Assembly (NCBI GenBank): GCA_020746875.1
Contig: JAGTJL010000002.1
Location: 1,860,001 to 1,924,000, forward strand
Length of the DNA: 64,000 nt
Direction: 5' to 3'
Source: Rhexocercosporidium sp. MPI-PUGE-AT-0058
Taxonomy: Eukaryota > Ascomycota > Leotiomycetes > Helotiales
The position numbers were made by a program, and so were the translations under genes. Below are positions 23,257-35,779 of this stretch, one piece after another (the stretch's first letter is position 1; the number at the start of each line of letters is the position of its first letter). The notes beneath the pieces were generated by a model. That model was given only the letters and a program-made list of their open reading frames with translations, had not been told where the DNA came from and made no database searches.

Positions 23257-24121
23257 TTAGCCGGAAATGTTAGCTTGTGCCATTTCGGGAGGTACCCATA
23301 GTCCAACACATCCTCCAACCAGCCCTATCCAAACCATCATATAATCCTCCATTGAGCACTCAAGCGCCTCCATTGCTTCCTTCGTTTGGCATGGATGGAT
23401 GAAGAATGCTGGGATATCGGTAATCGGGTGAGGCTGTTCATTGTAAGCAACAGTACGCGGGGTCAAAATGAAGACTTACAGCTGCCGATATTCCTCCTGT
23501 GATTCCTGCTGCTCGAAGCTCGCTTTTGAACTGGGGAGGAACGAGATAACGATAGACAGAGTCTAAATCGAACGTTGGTTCACCCATAGGAAGGTCGTGT
23601 AATGTGAACCAAAGAGTGGGCATGCTGTAAGTGGGATGGAGGTGAATTTCGTACGTTACGTATGGTTGGTGTGAATACTGGCTGTATTGAGGTAGAGATT
23701 CATTTTGGGCCCTTAAGTTATTCGTTGACGAGACGGGGCGAAGAGCTTCCTAAATTTATGTCAATACAGATCCACAATGCAGCTTGGAAATACTGACTTG
23801 GTCTCTATCTTCATCCCCTGTGTCCACCATCATATCGATGTCGGTCTTCTCCTCACTTCTTCCACCAAGCCCTCCGCAACCTCCACCAAGCATACCAAGC
23901 GCCTGTGATAACTCATCTTCATCATCTGGCGGTTGAAGCAGTCGGAGAATCTCAATATAAGAGTTTCCCGTCGTTGCCACGCGGCGAGAGCGTATCTTGA
24001 AGATTTTTCTGGTCGGGCCTAACTTTGCTCGAATATATTTCTGATCAAAGAAAGCACAAGTAAGCTCGAACTCTTCTTGGTTGAGGAATGGCCATTGCCG
24101 ATAGTCATCTTGACGAGCCAT
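23257..24121 (-). CDS. atg10: autophagy E2-like enzyme Atg10
   Basis: Cytosolic E2-like conjugating enzyme that transfers ubiquitin-like Atg12 to Atg5 during autophagosome formation. Exons 24121-23798, 23749-23480 and 23433-23257 give 256 residues. The N-terminus WPFLNQEEFELTCAFFDQ is family-like. The Atg10 core VTYEIHLHPTYSMPTLWFTL is followed by the active-site loop ITDIPAFFIHPCQTKEAM, with the predicted catalytic Cys213 in His-Pro-Cys. A C-terminal helix WIGLVGGCVGLWVP follows. An acidic insert around residues 75-108 (DDEDEL ... EEKTDIDMMVDTGDEDRDQ) is typical of filamentous fungi. Introns are 48 and 46 nt with GTCAGT/GTAAGT donors. Divergent from the alpha-mannosidase gene across 557 bp. 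Confidence 0.92.
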
Positions 24122-24678
24122 ATTTCTGCTAGAAAGGTTGATAAATATGCAATCCTGTGTCTTGAAAGAAGTTCGATCTTTGTAACACAGGCACTGAGAA
24201 CAATGTGAATAATGAGTGTATCCACCTTTGAGCATCAAGTTTACTCACAAGCTCCTTGCAGTACTTTTCTGATAGTGAAGCATACACTGCATACCCTTAG
24301 GCCATGTTTGTTGAACTTGAAGAAGACTGAAAGAGGCAAGGCTTTGAGATATTTCTGCTTTGCGACGTCTGAACGTCTCTACGAGTACGGGATTTCCGCG
24401 ATTAGCGTGGGAACTTAAAAACGATATCTTGATCTCTCATTCGGAGAAAAGAGTCGCAACTTCTTTTTGATGCAAGGACAACAGGACGAGGCTGACAACA
24501 AAGGCAAGGCTCGCTACTCCCTTGCAGCTTTTGGTTTAAGCGGCGGGCGGGCTAAGCCTTCTAGGTACTGTATCTCCCATCAACATACAACGTGTACAGT
24601 TCGAACACTCTGCTTATTGACAATCTTTCGGTGCAGCATTTGCGCAGCCGCTCTTTAAGACATGACCCAGCATATTCG
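24122..24678. other. divergent intergenic region ATG10/mannosidase
   Basis: 557 bp holding both upstream regions. The frame of the mannosidase extends upstream to about 24592 without an ATG, so that part is probably leader. No other feature recognised. Confidence 0.5.
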
Positions 24679-27000
24679 ATGAACGTACGCGACCCGTTCA
24701 ATTTGCATCGCTCCCCCGCCTTCAACATTCTTCGAGGCACAGCAACCCAAGCAGCAGCGAACGTCTCGCAACGGGTCAGAGAAGCCGGTGTCCAGGCGTA
24801 TGAGTCTGGCAGACAGGCAGTCGAAGACATGTCCTTTTCCATTCCGAAAAGTGTCCCTTCCTTCTCGGACCCACAACGCGAATCAGAGAACAGGGTTTGG
24901 GGCTCGTCAGGGGTGACCGCAAGGTCGGCAGCGCATTCAAACGGAGGTGTTATGAGTGGCATGCAGGATCGAGTAGGTGGCTTCTTCGACAAGACCCGGG
25001 GGGATCTGCCGATGTACAAAGACAAGCCATATTCATACGCCTCTTCGAGGAGGCAGCGGCCAATCTGGAAGCGGAAAAGGACACTTGGTGGAACTGGATT
25101 CTTCGTTCTGGCAATACTTTATTTCCTGGGATATTTCAGCAGTAGCGCCACAGAAGAAGCGAAGTCGAAGGATGGCTGGAATTGGTTGCAGAAGGCAGAG
25201 AAGCCTGGGGCCAAGGTTGACTGGTTGGATCGTCGAGAAAAGGTGACGGATGCGTTCAAGTTGAGCTGGGATGCGTACAGTCGCTATGCATGGGGTATGT
25301 CTCAGGAATGAGTAGATTCTTTGGCGATTTATACGATTCCGAGCTGGCTCTAACTTCTCTTTCCAATAGGTAAAGATGAATTTCATCCCGTCTCGAAGCG
25401 AGGGCGACAGATGGCTCCCCATGGGATGGGTTGGATTATTGTGGATGCACTGGACACAATGATGTTGATGAATTTGACGACCAGACTGTCTCATGCAAGA
25501 GAGTGGTTAGCAACATCTCTGGATTACGACCAAGATCAGGAGGTTAACACATTCGAAACAACCATTCGAATGCTTGGTGGCCTACTTTCAGCGCATTACT
25601 TGTCAACCGAGTTCCCAGAAATGGCACCCTTGACAGATGATGACGAAGGCGCGAAGGGCGAAGATCTTTACCTGGAGAAGGCGACAGATCTAGCAAACCG
25701 TCTGATCGGAGCATTTGACTCTCCGTCTGGTGTTCCCTTTGCTAGTGTGAATTTGAAGACCAACATAGGCGTTCCTTCACATGACGATGGGGGTGCTTCT
25801 TCGACGGCAGAAGCAGCAACTCTACAACTGGAGCTCAAGTACCTCTCAAAGCTTACCGGGGAGACTTTCTATTGGGAGAAGGCTGAGAAGGTGATTCAGG
25901 TTATTGATGACAATGGCATGGAGGATGGGTTACTCCCAATCTATATATATGCCCATGACGGACATTTCAGAGGCAACAACATTCGATTAGGAAGCCGAGG
26001 AGACTCATACTACGAGTACTTGATCAAACAATACCTCCAAACCTCAAAAGAGGAGCCCATCTATGAAGAGCTTTGGAACGAAGCTTTGGCAGGAGTACGC
26101 AAGCATCTAATTACCTACTCCGAAACAGCCCAGTTCACAGTCCTCGGTGAACGTCCTGATGGCTTACAAGGGCAACTGTCTGCCAAAATGGACCACCTAG
26201 TCTGTTTCATGCCAGGCACGATTGCACTTGGTGCTACTGGTGGAATCTCCGAAGCAGAAGCTAGGAAGTTACCGACCTGGAACAAGAGGAAGGATGAAGA
26301 GATGAAGCTTGCACGAGAGTTGACAGAAACATGCTGGGGAATGTACAAGGCTATGGCAACTGGTCTCGCTGCCGAGATCACCCATTTCAACATCAACGAC
26401 CCACCTCTCCCAGAGTCCGCGCCACACAAGGTAAACGTCGATTTCGGCAATACCGAAAACGATGAATGGAAGAAGGACTTTGTCATCAAATCCAACGATG
26501 TTCACAACTTGCAGCGGCCGGAGACGGTCGAAAGCTTGTTCTATATGTGGAGGATCACTGGCGACGTCATGTACCGAGAGTGGGGCTGGGATATGTTTAA
26601 GTCCTTCATGAACTACACTGCCGTGGAAGATGGAGGTGGTTTCACCAGTCTGTCTAATGCGAACATCATTCCGCCAGTCGAGAAGGATAACATGGAGAGC
26701 TTCTGGCTGGTAAATACTCACCTGTGGAAAATTATTGAAACACTACTAACATTGATTCAGGCCGAGACACTAAAATACTTTTACTTGCTATTCTCACCTA
26801 ACGATCTTCTTCCACTCGACAAAGTCGTCATCAATACGGAAGCACATGCCTTCCCACGCTTCAAACTTGGCCCCCTGTTTAAGACAGGCTGGAAACGAAA
26901 GCCTCGTGGAGCTGATGGGAAAATACTACCTGATCATCCGAAGGTTGAGGGGCGAGTCGTCGAGACTCAGAAGATCGCGGAAGTGAAGACTTCTGCATGA
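24679..27000 (+). CDS. mns1: ER alpha-1,2-mannosidase I (GH47 class I)
   Basis: Type II membrane glycosidase of the ER or early Golgi that trims Man9 N-glycans in glycoprotein quality control. Exons 24679-25294, 25370-26709 and 26761-27000 give 731 residues. A cytosolic N-terminus of about 135 residues precedes one membrane anchor (about 137-153, TGFFVLAILYFLGYF). The lumenal (alpha/alpha)7 catalytic domain starts near WDAYSRYAWGKDEFHPVSK and carries GWIIVDALDTMMLMN, TFETTIRMLGGLLSAHYLS, RGDSYYEYLIKQYLQT, HLVCFMPGTIALGA, RPETVESLFYMWRITGD and AETLKYFYLLFSP. The Ca-binding Thr lies in NTEAHAFPRF. The second intron (51 nt) is stop-free and divisible by three; it was removed because splicing restores ESFWLAETLKYFYLLFSP. 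The cytosolic tail is longer than in yeast Mns1. Confidence 0.95.
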
Positions 27001-28200
27001 TATCGAGGCGTTTAAAACTGGGTTGTACATATATGCATTGGTGAAGGATCAGGCAGGATTTTCAGATGTACTTGTATACTGTACACTACCATAATTCAGA
27101 TAGGCCGAGGAGTCTAACTTTCAAATATTTCACAACACCATGTATTCAGTAGTTAGGTATTTCGGATCGTGCTAAGCCATGCTATACAGTAAGTAGGTAC
27201 GCCATTTTCTTCTCCAGAACATTCACGCATCCCTAGAAGAGCATCTTTAAGGAAGACCTGCTGCCATTCTCCCGCTTTCGTCCCTGGTCCAATCCTGGCT
27301 TAATTTCGGTATCAGATCAATCCATGCTGCATCTTCTTGGCAGTTTCTCAACCAAGGAAAGAGTCAACATTGACCTCTAGCATTCGAAGCACATCTCGTC
27401 TGGGTCTCATACTGTGCTTCTTGAGATAGTACTTCGTACACGATCGGTTGCCAAGTGCAAATCTATCGAGATGATCACCCCGAACTCAGATGGGTGACTT
27501 AAAAAAACGGGGCTTGGCCTTGCATTGTCCCGCCGCCGTGGGACCGAGCCTTTGAGGGGTAAACTCTATTTCGGGTGATATCCACCGATCCGCCTGTCAA
27601 CCTATCACGAGTAACAACACCCGGCTCTTACATGAGAAAGATAAGGCTCTCCCAGAGCAGGTGCGTGAGGGCTGGGCAGCTGGGCTGGGCAACGATAAAT
27701 GGGAGGGATACTGGGCTTGGGCCGGCATTCCTTCAATCCCTCGTTCAACATCATCTTCCATCGCATCGCAAGATACTTGTTATACTGGAATGGTCAGTGG
27801 ATGAACGAGGCTATCGTCCGCGCGCATAGGAGGAGGCATAGGTTACAACGCCTCAATGCTGATGAAGCCTTACCGTCCCCGGGCTAAATCCAACACCTCC
27901 CGAAATCGAGCCGGCTGCGCCTGACGTCCCCTTTACGCCTGTCCGACTCTCTTTCCCTCGAGGCTTCGACATCGAGCGTATCGAGTAGATCTACTCGTCA
28001 GATCTGGGGTTGATATTGGGGGTTCATTGAGAGTCAAATTCGGGACACGCGACCTTGGCTTGGACTTGTGGAGAGAGGCGGAGATCTAGAGCCTGAAGGG
28101 GGCCCGAAGACCCCGTTGGAATCGGATCCCCCATATTTCGGGGCCATATCTAGGAGAACTCAAGCTGGCGTCGTGTGTGCGAGCCCGGCCAGGCACGAGC
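27001..28200. other. 1.2-kb intergenic region
   Basis: No gene recognised. AT-rich just after the mannosidase stop, then GC-rich toward the permease promoter. Short open frames near 27.6-27.9 kb look random. Confidence 0.45.
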
Positions 28201-30315
28201 ATGATGAGTGACAAAGACGTAGAGCAGGGCCATGGCTTCCATAAGGACAAGGCGTACAAAGCAACTACGCCGAGTTATGCTAGTGGAAGCATCAGGGAGC
28301 CGAATTACGAAGAAACTACGATTGTGCACCAGGCTTATTACAGACGGGTGATTGAGAGTTTTAAGCGGGATCCGCTTTTGAAGATTACTCCGAATGGGGT
28401 TATTGGCGCGAATGGACATGTTTTTCATTCTGAAGCGGCGGCTCAGAATACTGCGAATTCTCCTCTGGCTCGGAAATTGAAGGGGAGACATTTGCAGATG
28501 ATTGCGATTGGTGGTTCTATTGGTGAGCTTTTAAAAGATCTATGAGGCTGGTCTTGGCTAACAGAATGTAGGAACTGGTCTTTTTGTGGCATCCGGTATG
28601 TAATCACTTTCCCCGTAGGAGGAATAAAGGCTCTCTTGGAAAGGAACAAACAAGATGCACGATTTAAGAGAGATGTCAAGAAAGCCTTGGTTATCTGTAT
28701 CTGCCACTCGAGTAGAAACGAGTTCTCACATCCGTTTAGGAAAGGCTCTGGAAACTGGCGGCCCTGCCTCTCTGCTCATCAGCTTCTCTCTCATCGGGAT
28801 CATGCTGTACTGCACCATGCATGCTCTTGGTGAAATGGCAGTTCTATTTCCCGTCGCTGGTTCTTTCTCTGCCTACTCGACCAGATTTTTGGATCCTGCT
28901 TGGGGATTTGCAATGGGGTGGAACTACGCTATGCAATGGCTTTGCGTGCTTCCTCTCGAAATCATCGCCGCCTCTATAACAGTCAATTACTGGGATGAAC
29001 AGCAGAAGTACAAGCACTCGATATTTGTCTCTATATTTCTAGTACTCATCGTCACTATTAACATGTTCGGGGTTCAAGGATATGGTGAAGCAGAATTTAT
29101 GTTCTCAATTGTCAAGATCGTCGCTGTGATAGGATACATGTACGCCATTTCCCCATCTCTATTTGGAAATTCTTCTGACAGTTTCACAGTCTTCTCGGCA
29201 TCATACTGAACTGTGGAGGCGGACCTGATACTGGCTACATAGGAGGCAGATATTGGTCGGACCCAGGAGCATTTCACAACGGCTTTAAAGGACTCTGCAG
29301 TGTGTTCGTCACAGCCGCTTTTGCCTTTGCAGGAACAGAATTGGTTGGTCTTGCAGCTGCCGAGACCGCAAATCCACGGAAATCACTGCCGACTGCTATA
29401 AAGCAGGTCTTTTGGCGTATTTCGATCTTCTACATCGCCAGCTTGACCGTGGTTGGATTGTTAGTTCCGTACACTGAACCACGTTTGCTCTCAGGAGGCA
29501 ACGCTATTGCTGCTGCATCTCCTTTCGTTATTGTGCGTATTCTCCGCTCTCCCTATCTCCATGATGTGAAATTGATATGCTGATCCGAGATGCCACAGTC
29601 CATCAATAACGCCGGTATTGATGTCTTACCGTCCTTGATGAATGTTGTCATCTTGATAGCTGTGTTGTCCGTGGGTAACTCCGCCATTTTTGGATCCTCT
29701 CGAACCCTTGCTGCACTTGCAGACCAAGGCCAAGCTCCAAAGTTTCTCAGCTACATTGATCGTAAAGGTCGTCCTCTACTTGCGATCTGCTTTGCCTCGT
29801 CTCTTGGCCTAGTCGCATTTGTCGCAGATTCCGGATCGCAGGGCACGGTACTCGACTGGATGCTCGCTCTCTCCGGCCTATCTTCCATATTCACCTGGGG
29901 CTCTATCTGTCTCTCTCACATACGATTTCGCCATGCCTGGAAAGCCCAAGGCCACACCCTCAGTGAGCTAGCTTTCCGATCTCAACCTGGTATAATCGGA
30001 TCTTGGATAGGTTTCATCTTCAACTGCCTGGTTTTGGTGGCCCAATTTTGGACCGGGGCATTTCCAGTTGGTTACGAAAAGTTGACTGGTGCCCAACAAG
30101 TCCAGCACTTCTTCTTGGCCTATCTAGCTGCTCCGATCGTCATCACGTTCTACATGACATACAAATTCTGGTTCAAAACAAAGATTATGCGCGCCAAAGA
30201 TATGGATCTGACGACCGGGAGAAGGGAACTCAATCTCCCAGAGCTGATCGCGGAGGAGAAAGCGGAGCGTGCTGCTTGGCCTCGATGGAAGAGAGGGTAC
30301 AAAACTCTATGCTAG
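28201..30315 (+). CDS. amino-acid permease (YAT/AAT family)
   Basis: Plasma-membrane amino acid:H+ symporter of the fungal YAT family in the APC superfamily. Exons 28201-28522, 28572-28595 (24 nt), 28740-29139, 29190-29532 and 29599-30315 give 601 residues with 12 expected membrane helices. The cytosolic N-terminus ends in LKGRHLQMIAIGGSIGTGLF, the TM1 permease signature assembled across two introns. Further marks are ALGEMAVLFPVAGSFSAYST, FLDPAWGFAMGWNYAMQWL, AFAFAGTELVGLAAAE, NPRKSLPTAIKQVFWRI, GNSAIFGSSRTLAALADQG and GRPLLAI. The C-terminus is charged and cytosolic. ATG 28201 is followed directly by a second ATG; either could start. Substrate range (general versus specific) cannot be read from sequence. 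The third exon ends AT with I completed after the intron, giving AVIGYILLGIILNCGG. Confidence 0.94.
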
Positions 30316-31436
30316 TCTTTTTTTATTTTTGTGTGGGTTTTTGGTATATCTGGTACTTATACTCACTATACCCCACGTTGTATACGATCTTGGACAGTAT
30401 TATTAGCGGGTCGGATTTTGGTCAGAGGCGTATATGGCAATCGATGGCGATCGATGGAATTATATTGTGTTACGGTAGAGCATAATGGCTCCTTGGACTC
30501 GGACACAATAATGCAATGTCTTTCTCACCAGGCCCCACTATTCTCGACCGGGATGAATTATCTGTTAGTGCTTCGAGCAAGAGTGGGGAAGGGGCAAGTC
30601 CAAGTATGTATTTTGACCTTGTTCAACATTATTCGTCAATAGAGAAGAATCCACCATTCTTAGACGTCCTTCGGAGTTGTCGAGTGGCAAGGGCGAGACT
30701 TATGGCGAGACGGCGTCTGAGAAGTACCTTTCGGCCAGCTCCGCAACCCAAGCTGCCACAGGGCTAGCTTAAGCTTCGGGCGTTTAAACGACATTTCATT
30801 TCTCCTTTCCAGTATCCTTCAAGACTCCCATCATCTATCTGCCTGCACTGTCAGCACATATGAGAATCAATCAGCTCTTCGTCAGATTCGGGTCATCCGG
30901 ATTGGCGGCCACTTATTCGGATCCAGGGCAATTCAACCTGCACTCTACTGGAGTAATCCAAGCTACGGCGAGGGGCGCCGTCCTCGGCGACGAACAAGCT
31001 TGACAAGGGCAATGCTAGTGAGGGGAAAAGAACGGCAAAAGGTAAGTTGACGCATCCGTAATTAGTCATGAAAGAGTTCGAGGAGGGGTAGCTTAGCTGT
31101 CCCTCGAATTGTCCAATTAACTCGATCAGCGGAGATCAATAGCATAGAAAAGTGGGAGGGGTTTTAGCAGGCGAAGTGTTGCCATTGGCCATACTACTTC
31201 GAGTGGAGGGCCGACTCTTTCTTTTCTCTTATCTGTTATGCACGGAGTTGAGCTACTGCATGAGCTTTATATAATGAATATGAGTGCGGTATTCCCGTGG
31301 AAGTTCTTTTTCTTTCTTTCAGTTGTTGCTCTTCCGCGCCAGCTATTCTGTAACATCTGCGAGAAGCCTAAACTTGTCTCTTCCTGTTGTTCGAATAAAA
31401 AGGTTTTGAAAATTCGAAGTGAATCAATCAGTCATC
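30316..31436. other. 1.1-kb intergenic region
   Basis: No recognisable coding region. The right part is the phosphatase-like gene promoter with a TATATAA element and T/C-rich leader. Confidence 0.45.
31268..31274 (+). promoter_or_regulatory. TATA box candidate
   Basis: TATATAA lies 163 bp before the start codon of the histidine-phosphatase-like gene, followed by a pyrimidine-rich leader. The spacing suits a regulated fungal promoter. Confidence 0.45.
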
Positions 31437-32921
31437 ATGCTCGCTAAACAGATCCTCTTCATATCCTCCCTGCTGCCTTTGACACAGGCACAGGAGACCG
31501 TCCTCGGTGTCTACATCTTCCACCGTCACGGCGACCGCACATCCAAGAGCACACCTCCAACCTCCCTCACAGATCTCGGATACCAGCAAGTCTGGCAATC
31601 GGGAAACTTCTACCGCAACCGTTATGTAGACGCCAATGCCCCATCCCCCATCTTTGGCCTCGCCACAGACATCGTCAAGACTTCCCAATTGAGCGTTGAG
31701 GCTCCTGTTGACACCGTTCTTCAGAACTCGGCTGCTGGCTTCTTGCAAGGTCTCTACCCGCCAGTTGGACCTACGCTCGGAACTCAATCTCTCGCCAATG
31801 GATCGAGCGTTGCGTCCCCTCTGAATGGATTCCAGCTTATTCCCGTTAATTCTGTATCATCTGCTTCGAGCGGTGCTAATTCGGAGAACTCGGGATGGCT
31901 CCAGGGACAATCTGGTTGCAATAAAGCTATTGTTAGCTCTAACAACTACTTCTTCTCGGAGGAGTATCTTGACAAGCTCAATGCCACTGCTGGATTCTAC
32001 TCGAATATTCTCCCTGTTGTAAAGGGTGTCTTTACTTCCACTACTAACTCGTTCAAGAATGCTTACACTAGTAAGAAGCAGCTCCTCAAATTCCATTTTT
32101 GATTAAGTATGCTGATTACATTAGTCTTTGACTTTGTCAATGTTGCCCTGATTCACAATAGCAGTATCCCATCCGGTGATCTCCTCACCGATGAGACTAT
32201 CTTCCAATTGAGGACTCTGGCAGATTACCACGAGTTCAACCTAGCCTACAACTCATCTGAGTCCATCCGAGCCATCGCAGGCTCAACACTAGCTGCGCAG
32301 ATCGTACAACAACTCAACGCGACCATCGTTGGAAAGTCAAAGGTGCCAGTCGGAATCCAATTCGGGGCTTACGCATCATTCCTCTCCTTCTTCGGCCTCA
32401 CTCAACTCCCAGCTGTGTCTGAGAACTTCACTGCTGTCGTCGACTACGCATCTTCAATGACTTTCGAGCTCGTCACCAATGCCACTGTTACAAATGCCTC
32501 TTACCCAACTGTTGACGACATCTCAGTTCGCTTCTTCTTCTCCAATGGCTCTGCTGCTGCCAATCCACTTACCGCGTACCCTCTCTTCGGACAATCAGAA
32601 ACCACCCTCCCATGGACAAAATTCGTCTCAGAAATGAACAAGTTTGCCATTGGAGACCAAGAAACCTGGTGCACTCAATGCGGTAACACAGATGGTCTCT
32701 GTGCCAGCACGACAATTTCTTCCTCGCCATCCGCTACTCCTTTATCGTCGTCTGGAGGTATGTCGAAGGCTGTGGCTGGTGTTATTGGTGCAATGGTTAC
32801 TTTGGCTGTTATTCTGGGTCTTGAGGCGCTGGTTTTGTTGGTTGGTGGGTTTAGGTTGGTGAATAAGAGGAGGCTTGCTGCTGTGCCAGTTGAGGCCGCT
32901 TCGCCTGCTATTAAGGCTTAG
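31437..32921 (+). CDS. membrane-anchored histidine phosphatase-like protein (clade 2)
   Basis: Secretory-pathway member of the histidine acid phosphatase clade, probably anchored facing outward at the cell surface or vacuole. Exons 31437-32070 and 32125-32921 give 476 residues. Residues 1-18 form a signal peptide (ILFISSLLPLTQA). The phosphohistidine motif RHGDR is at 30-34 (His31). AYTIFDFVNVALIHNSSI across the junction and HEFNLAYNSSE match the fungal subfamily, and many NxS/T sites suggest N-glycosylation. A Ser-rich stalk precedes a C-terminal membrane helix (about 430-455, VAGVIGAMVTLAVILGLEAL) and a short basic tail. By eye, the place where active members have the HD proton-donor dyad reads GIQFGAYASFLSFFGL, without His-Asp, so activity is doubtful. 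Confidence 0.88.
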
Positions 32922-33679
32922 GTTGCCTATGGTCCTCTAGAATTTTTGAGACGGATTTGAGTGTGGAAGAAATCGTAGCTCACGAGTCACAAACTTTAAG
33001 AGAAATCAAGAATAATATGCATATAATAATTACTTGTTTTCAAGACAAAAACACAAGGAGATCTTAGCGAGTTCTGAGAGTCCTTACGATTCAGAATCAA
33101 ACTTCTTACTTCGGCGACTTCCTAGATAACTACTCCCTATAATCGCACCTAAGAGATATGTCATAGAATATATAAAGACATACTCGTCTCCCAAATTTTC
33201 GAAGACTTACACTTCCCAAAGCCTACACGTGACAACCCCTGCCAATGTCCGATTGGGGCAAATATACGAGTACGAGACTTCGAATTAAAATACCTCCTCT
33301 TCATACACAAAAGATTACAAAAGGTCAGAATAAAGATTAGAATCATCCACGCCTCCTATATCGGCTGCATTAGGGGTTCAATTGCTACCTCTATAGCATG
33401 AGACCTTCAACGTTCCAGTCTGTGTTCGTCATCTCTCTCCACACTCACACTCTTGGCGTTTAGTGAGCGCAGGTGATAAGTAGCTGGATAGCGGCCCGAT
33501 TCGAGTCATCAAAGTGCGCGTGTTGAATGTTCGAACTCCGTGTCCGTTCTCCATCAATTATTTATCCTTATAGATTTCGCCAATTGGGTTCTATAACATT
33601 CATTCTATCTGTATTTGAGTAAATTGTATCGACTCAGTTGGAAGAGGAAAAAGGATTGAACATAATCACAATCGCAATC
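32922..33679. other. intergenic region upstream of aminotransferase gene
   Basis: 758 bp without a recognisable gene; AT-rich after the phosphatase-like stop codon. No strong promoter element identified. Confidence 0.45.
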
Positions 33680-35596
33680 ATGAACGTCCATGAAGTGGAG
33701 ACCTTGACTCACCTCACCGACACTGGTATCGAAGCCGCCAACAAGATAGTACTGGAAGAGCCGGCTATCAAGGAACTTGAAGCTTCGAAATTGTCGATTA
33801 CGAGGACTTTGTCTCCGAGGGAGGTGCCAGAGGTCAATTCGAATGAGTGAGTTCATGGTTCTTACTCCACTGTTCCACCTCAGTTATCAGTGCTTTTGGG
33901 GAGCTTGAGATATATCTTCCCTACTGTCTAAAGTTGCGTTATATCGGACTTGGTACTTTGAATGCAACTGACATTTACTAGAGTATGGGACATGAAAACA
34001 TGTACAGACCACAGTGAGTCAATCCTTCACAAGACCATTCTGTTTATAATTAGATATTCTAGAGCTACTATCATCTAAACCTCACACTAACTTCCCCTAG
34101 TGGTAATGGCAACATGGACATCCTCCGCCGGCTGGCACGCGCCCTCAATCCAGGCCTACGGCCCCCTAACCATGTCCCCAATTGCCTCCTGCCTCCACTA
34201 CGCAACGCAATGTTTCGAAGGACTTAAAGTCTACCGCGGCTACGACGGCAAACTACGTCTCTTCCGCCCAGACAAGAATTGTGCTAGATTGTTGATGAGC
34301 GCCCAACGAGTCGCTTTGCCGCCTTTTGATCCGAGGGAGTTGGAGAAGCTGATTATGGCTTTCTTGAAGGTGGATGGGCCGAGTATGACTCCCATCCAGC
34401 TCTCTCATGAGACACTCCGAGACGAAAGATAATAGCGAGGAAGAGAGAATGAGAGAGAATGACAGACAGAACATTACTAACACTCCACAGAATGGCTACC
34501 CAAAAGCCGCCCAGGAACATTCCTCTATATCCGACCAGCTCTGATCGGAAATGGAGCCGAGATAGGCGTCACCGCACCAGGCGAAGCCCTTCTTTTCATC
34601 GTCGCCGTCGCGTGGCCCGATCTCTCCAGTTCTTCGAGACCAGGGACAGCGCCGAAAGCGCCGGGGTTGAAGTTGCTTGCTTCGAAGAGTGATGTTAGGG
34701 CTTGGCCGGGTGGGTTTGGGTATGCTAAGGTTGGAGCGAATGTAAGTGCCATCTTAACTCTGGGACTTTAGTGGAGAGTATTTGCTGATTTCGGCGCGCA
34801 GTATGGTCCAGCTTTCGTAGCTCACATGGAGGGACGGAAGTCAGGCTATGATCAGATCCTGTGGTTGCTAGGTTCTGATTTCCAGGTAAGCCCTCATCTT
34901 CCAGAACCTCTACAACCCCAAGCCCCATTTACCCTTCACCCGTCCGATTCAATTACGTTCAAAGTCATGAATCTGACATCCGACCCTCCAGGTCACCGAA
35001 GCAGGTGCCAGCAACTTCTTCGTAGTCTGGAAGACCAAAGAAGAAGGGAAACTCCAACTCGTGACCGCGCCTCTAGATTCCAAGATCATCCTCGACGGCA
35101 TCACAAGACGGAGTGTCGTCGAGCTAGCTAGAGAGAGACTAGTAGAGGGATCGAAATACCTTACTTCGGGATTGGAGCCGTTGGAGGTGGTGGAGAGGAC
35201 ATATACGATGATTGAGCTGGAGGAGGCGTGGGAGGAGGGGAGGCTTGTTGAGGCTTTTGTGTCGGGTACTGCTGTGAGTATTCTGTCGTCATCCCCCCCT
35301 TTGTTCTCGTTTTGTTTCGTTGGTTTGGATGTTTTGGTTGCTGATGAGGGTGGTATAGTATTTTATTACGCCGTGCTCGGCTATCAATTTCAGGGAGAGG
35401 GAGTTGGATATCCCGATGGGTGATGGGTCGAGTGGGTATTATGCTGCTTTGGTGAAGAAGGTACGTGTTTCTCGAATTCTGCATTCCCCTTCCATGGTAG
35501 AGTAAAGGGTGCTAATGGTATTGCTCGTAGTGGTTGAACGATATCAAGTATGGAAACGAATCTCATGAGTGGGGTGTTGTGATCGATGAAGAGTAG
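33680..35596 (+). CDS. branched-chain amino-acid aminotransferase
   Basis: Fold-type IV PLP enzyme that interconverts Leu, Ile and Val with their 2-keto acids; homologues also transaminate 4-methylthio-2-oxobutyrate to methionine. Eight exons (33680-33846, 33982-34013, 34101-34382, 34491-34741, 34802-34885, 34992-35273, 35359-35460, 35531-35596) give 421 residues. Signatures: [73 protein letters not shown], the PLP lysine Lys240 in [23 protein letters not shown] and [14 protein letters not shown]. The 57-residue N-terminus lacks a clear mitochondrial presequence (acidic, few Arg), suggesting a cytosolic isoform. Exon 2 is only 32 nt. Convergent with phosphomannomutase, 183 bp apart. Confidence 0.94.
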
Positions 35597-35779
35597 AAAT
35601 AGACTTCATAGAGAAGGTTGGATTGTGCACTGGCATTCAATAAGGTAGACAAAATCAAGAAGACGTAGAGAAGAAACGAAAAATTGACCAAGAATGTCCT
35701 GTTAACCTTAATTCAACTTGTGAAATCCTCCATTGGTATTATTCTTTTTCTCCTTCTCACACCCTTACAGCTTCGCTAG

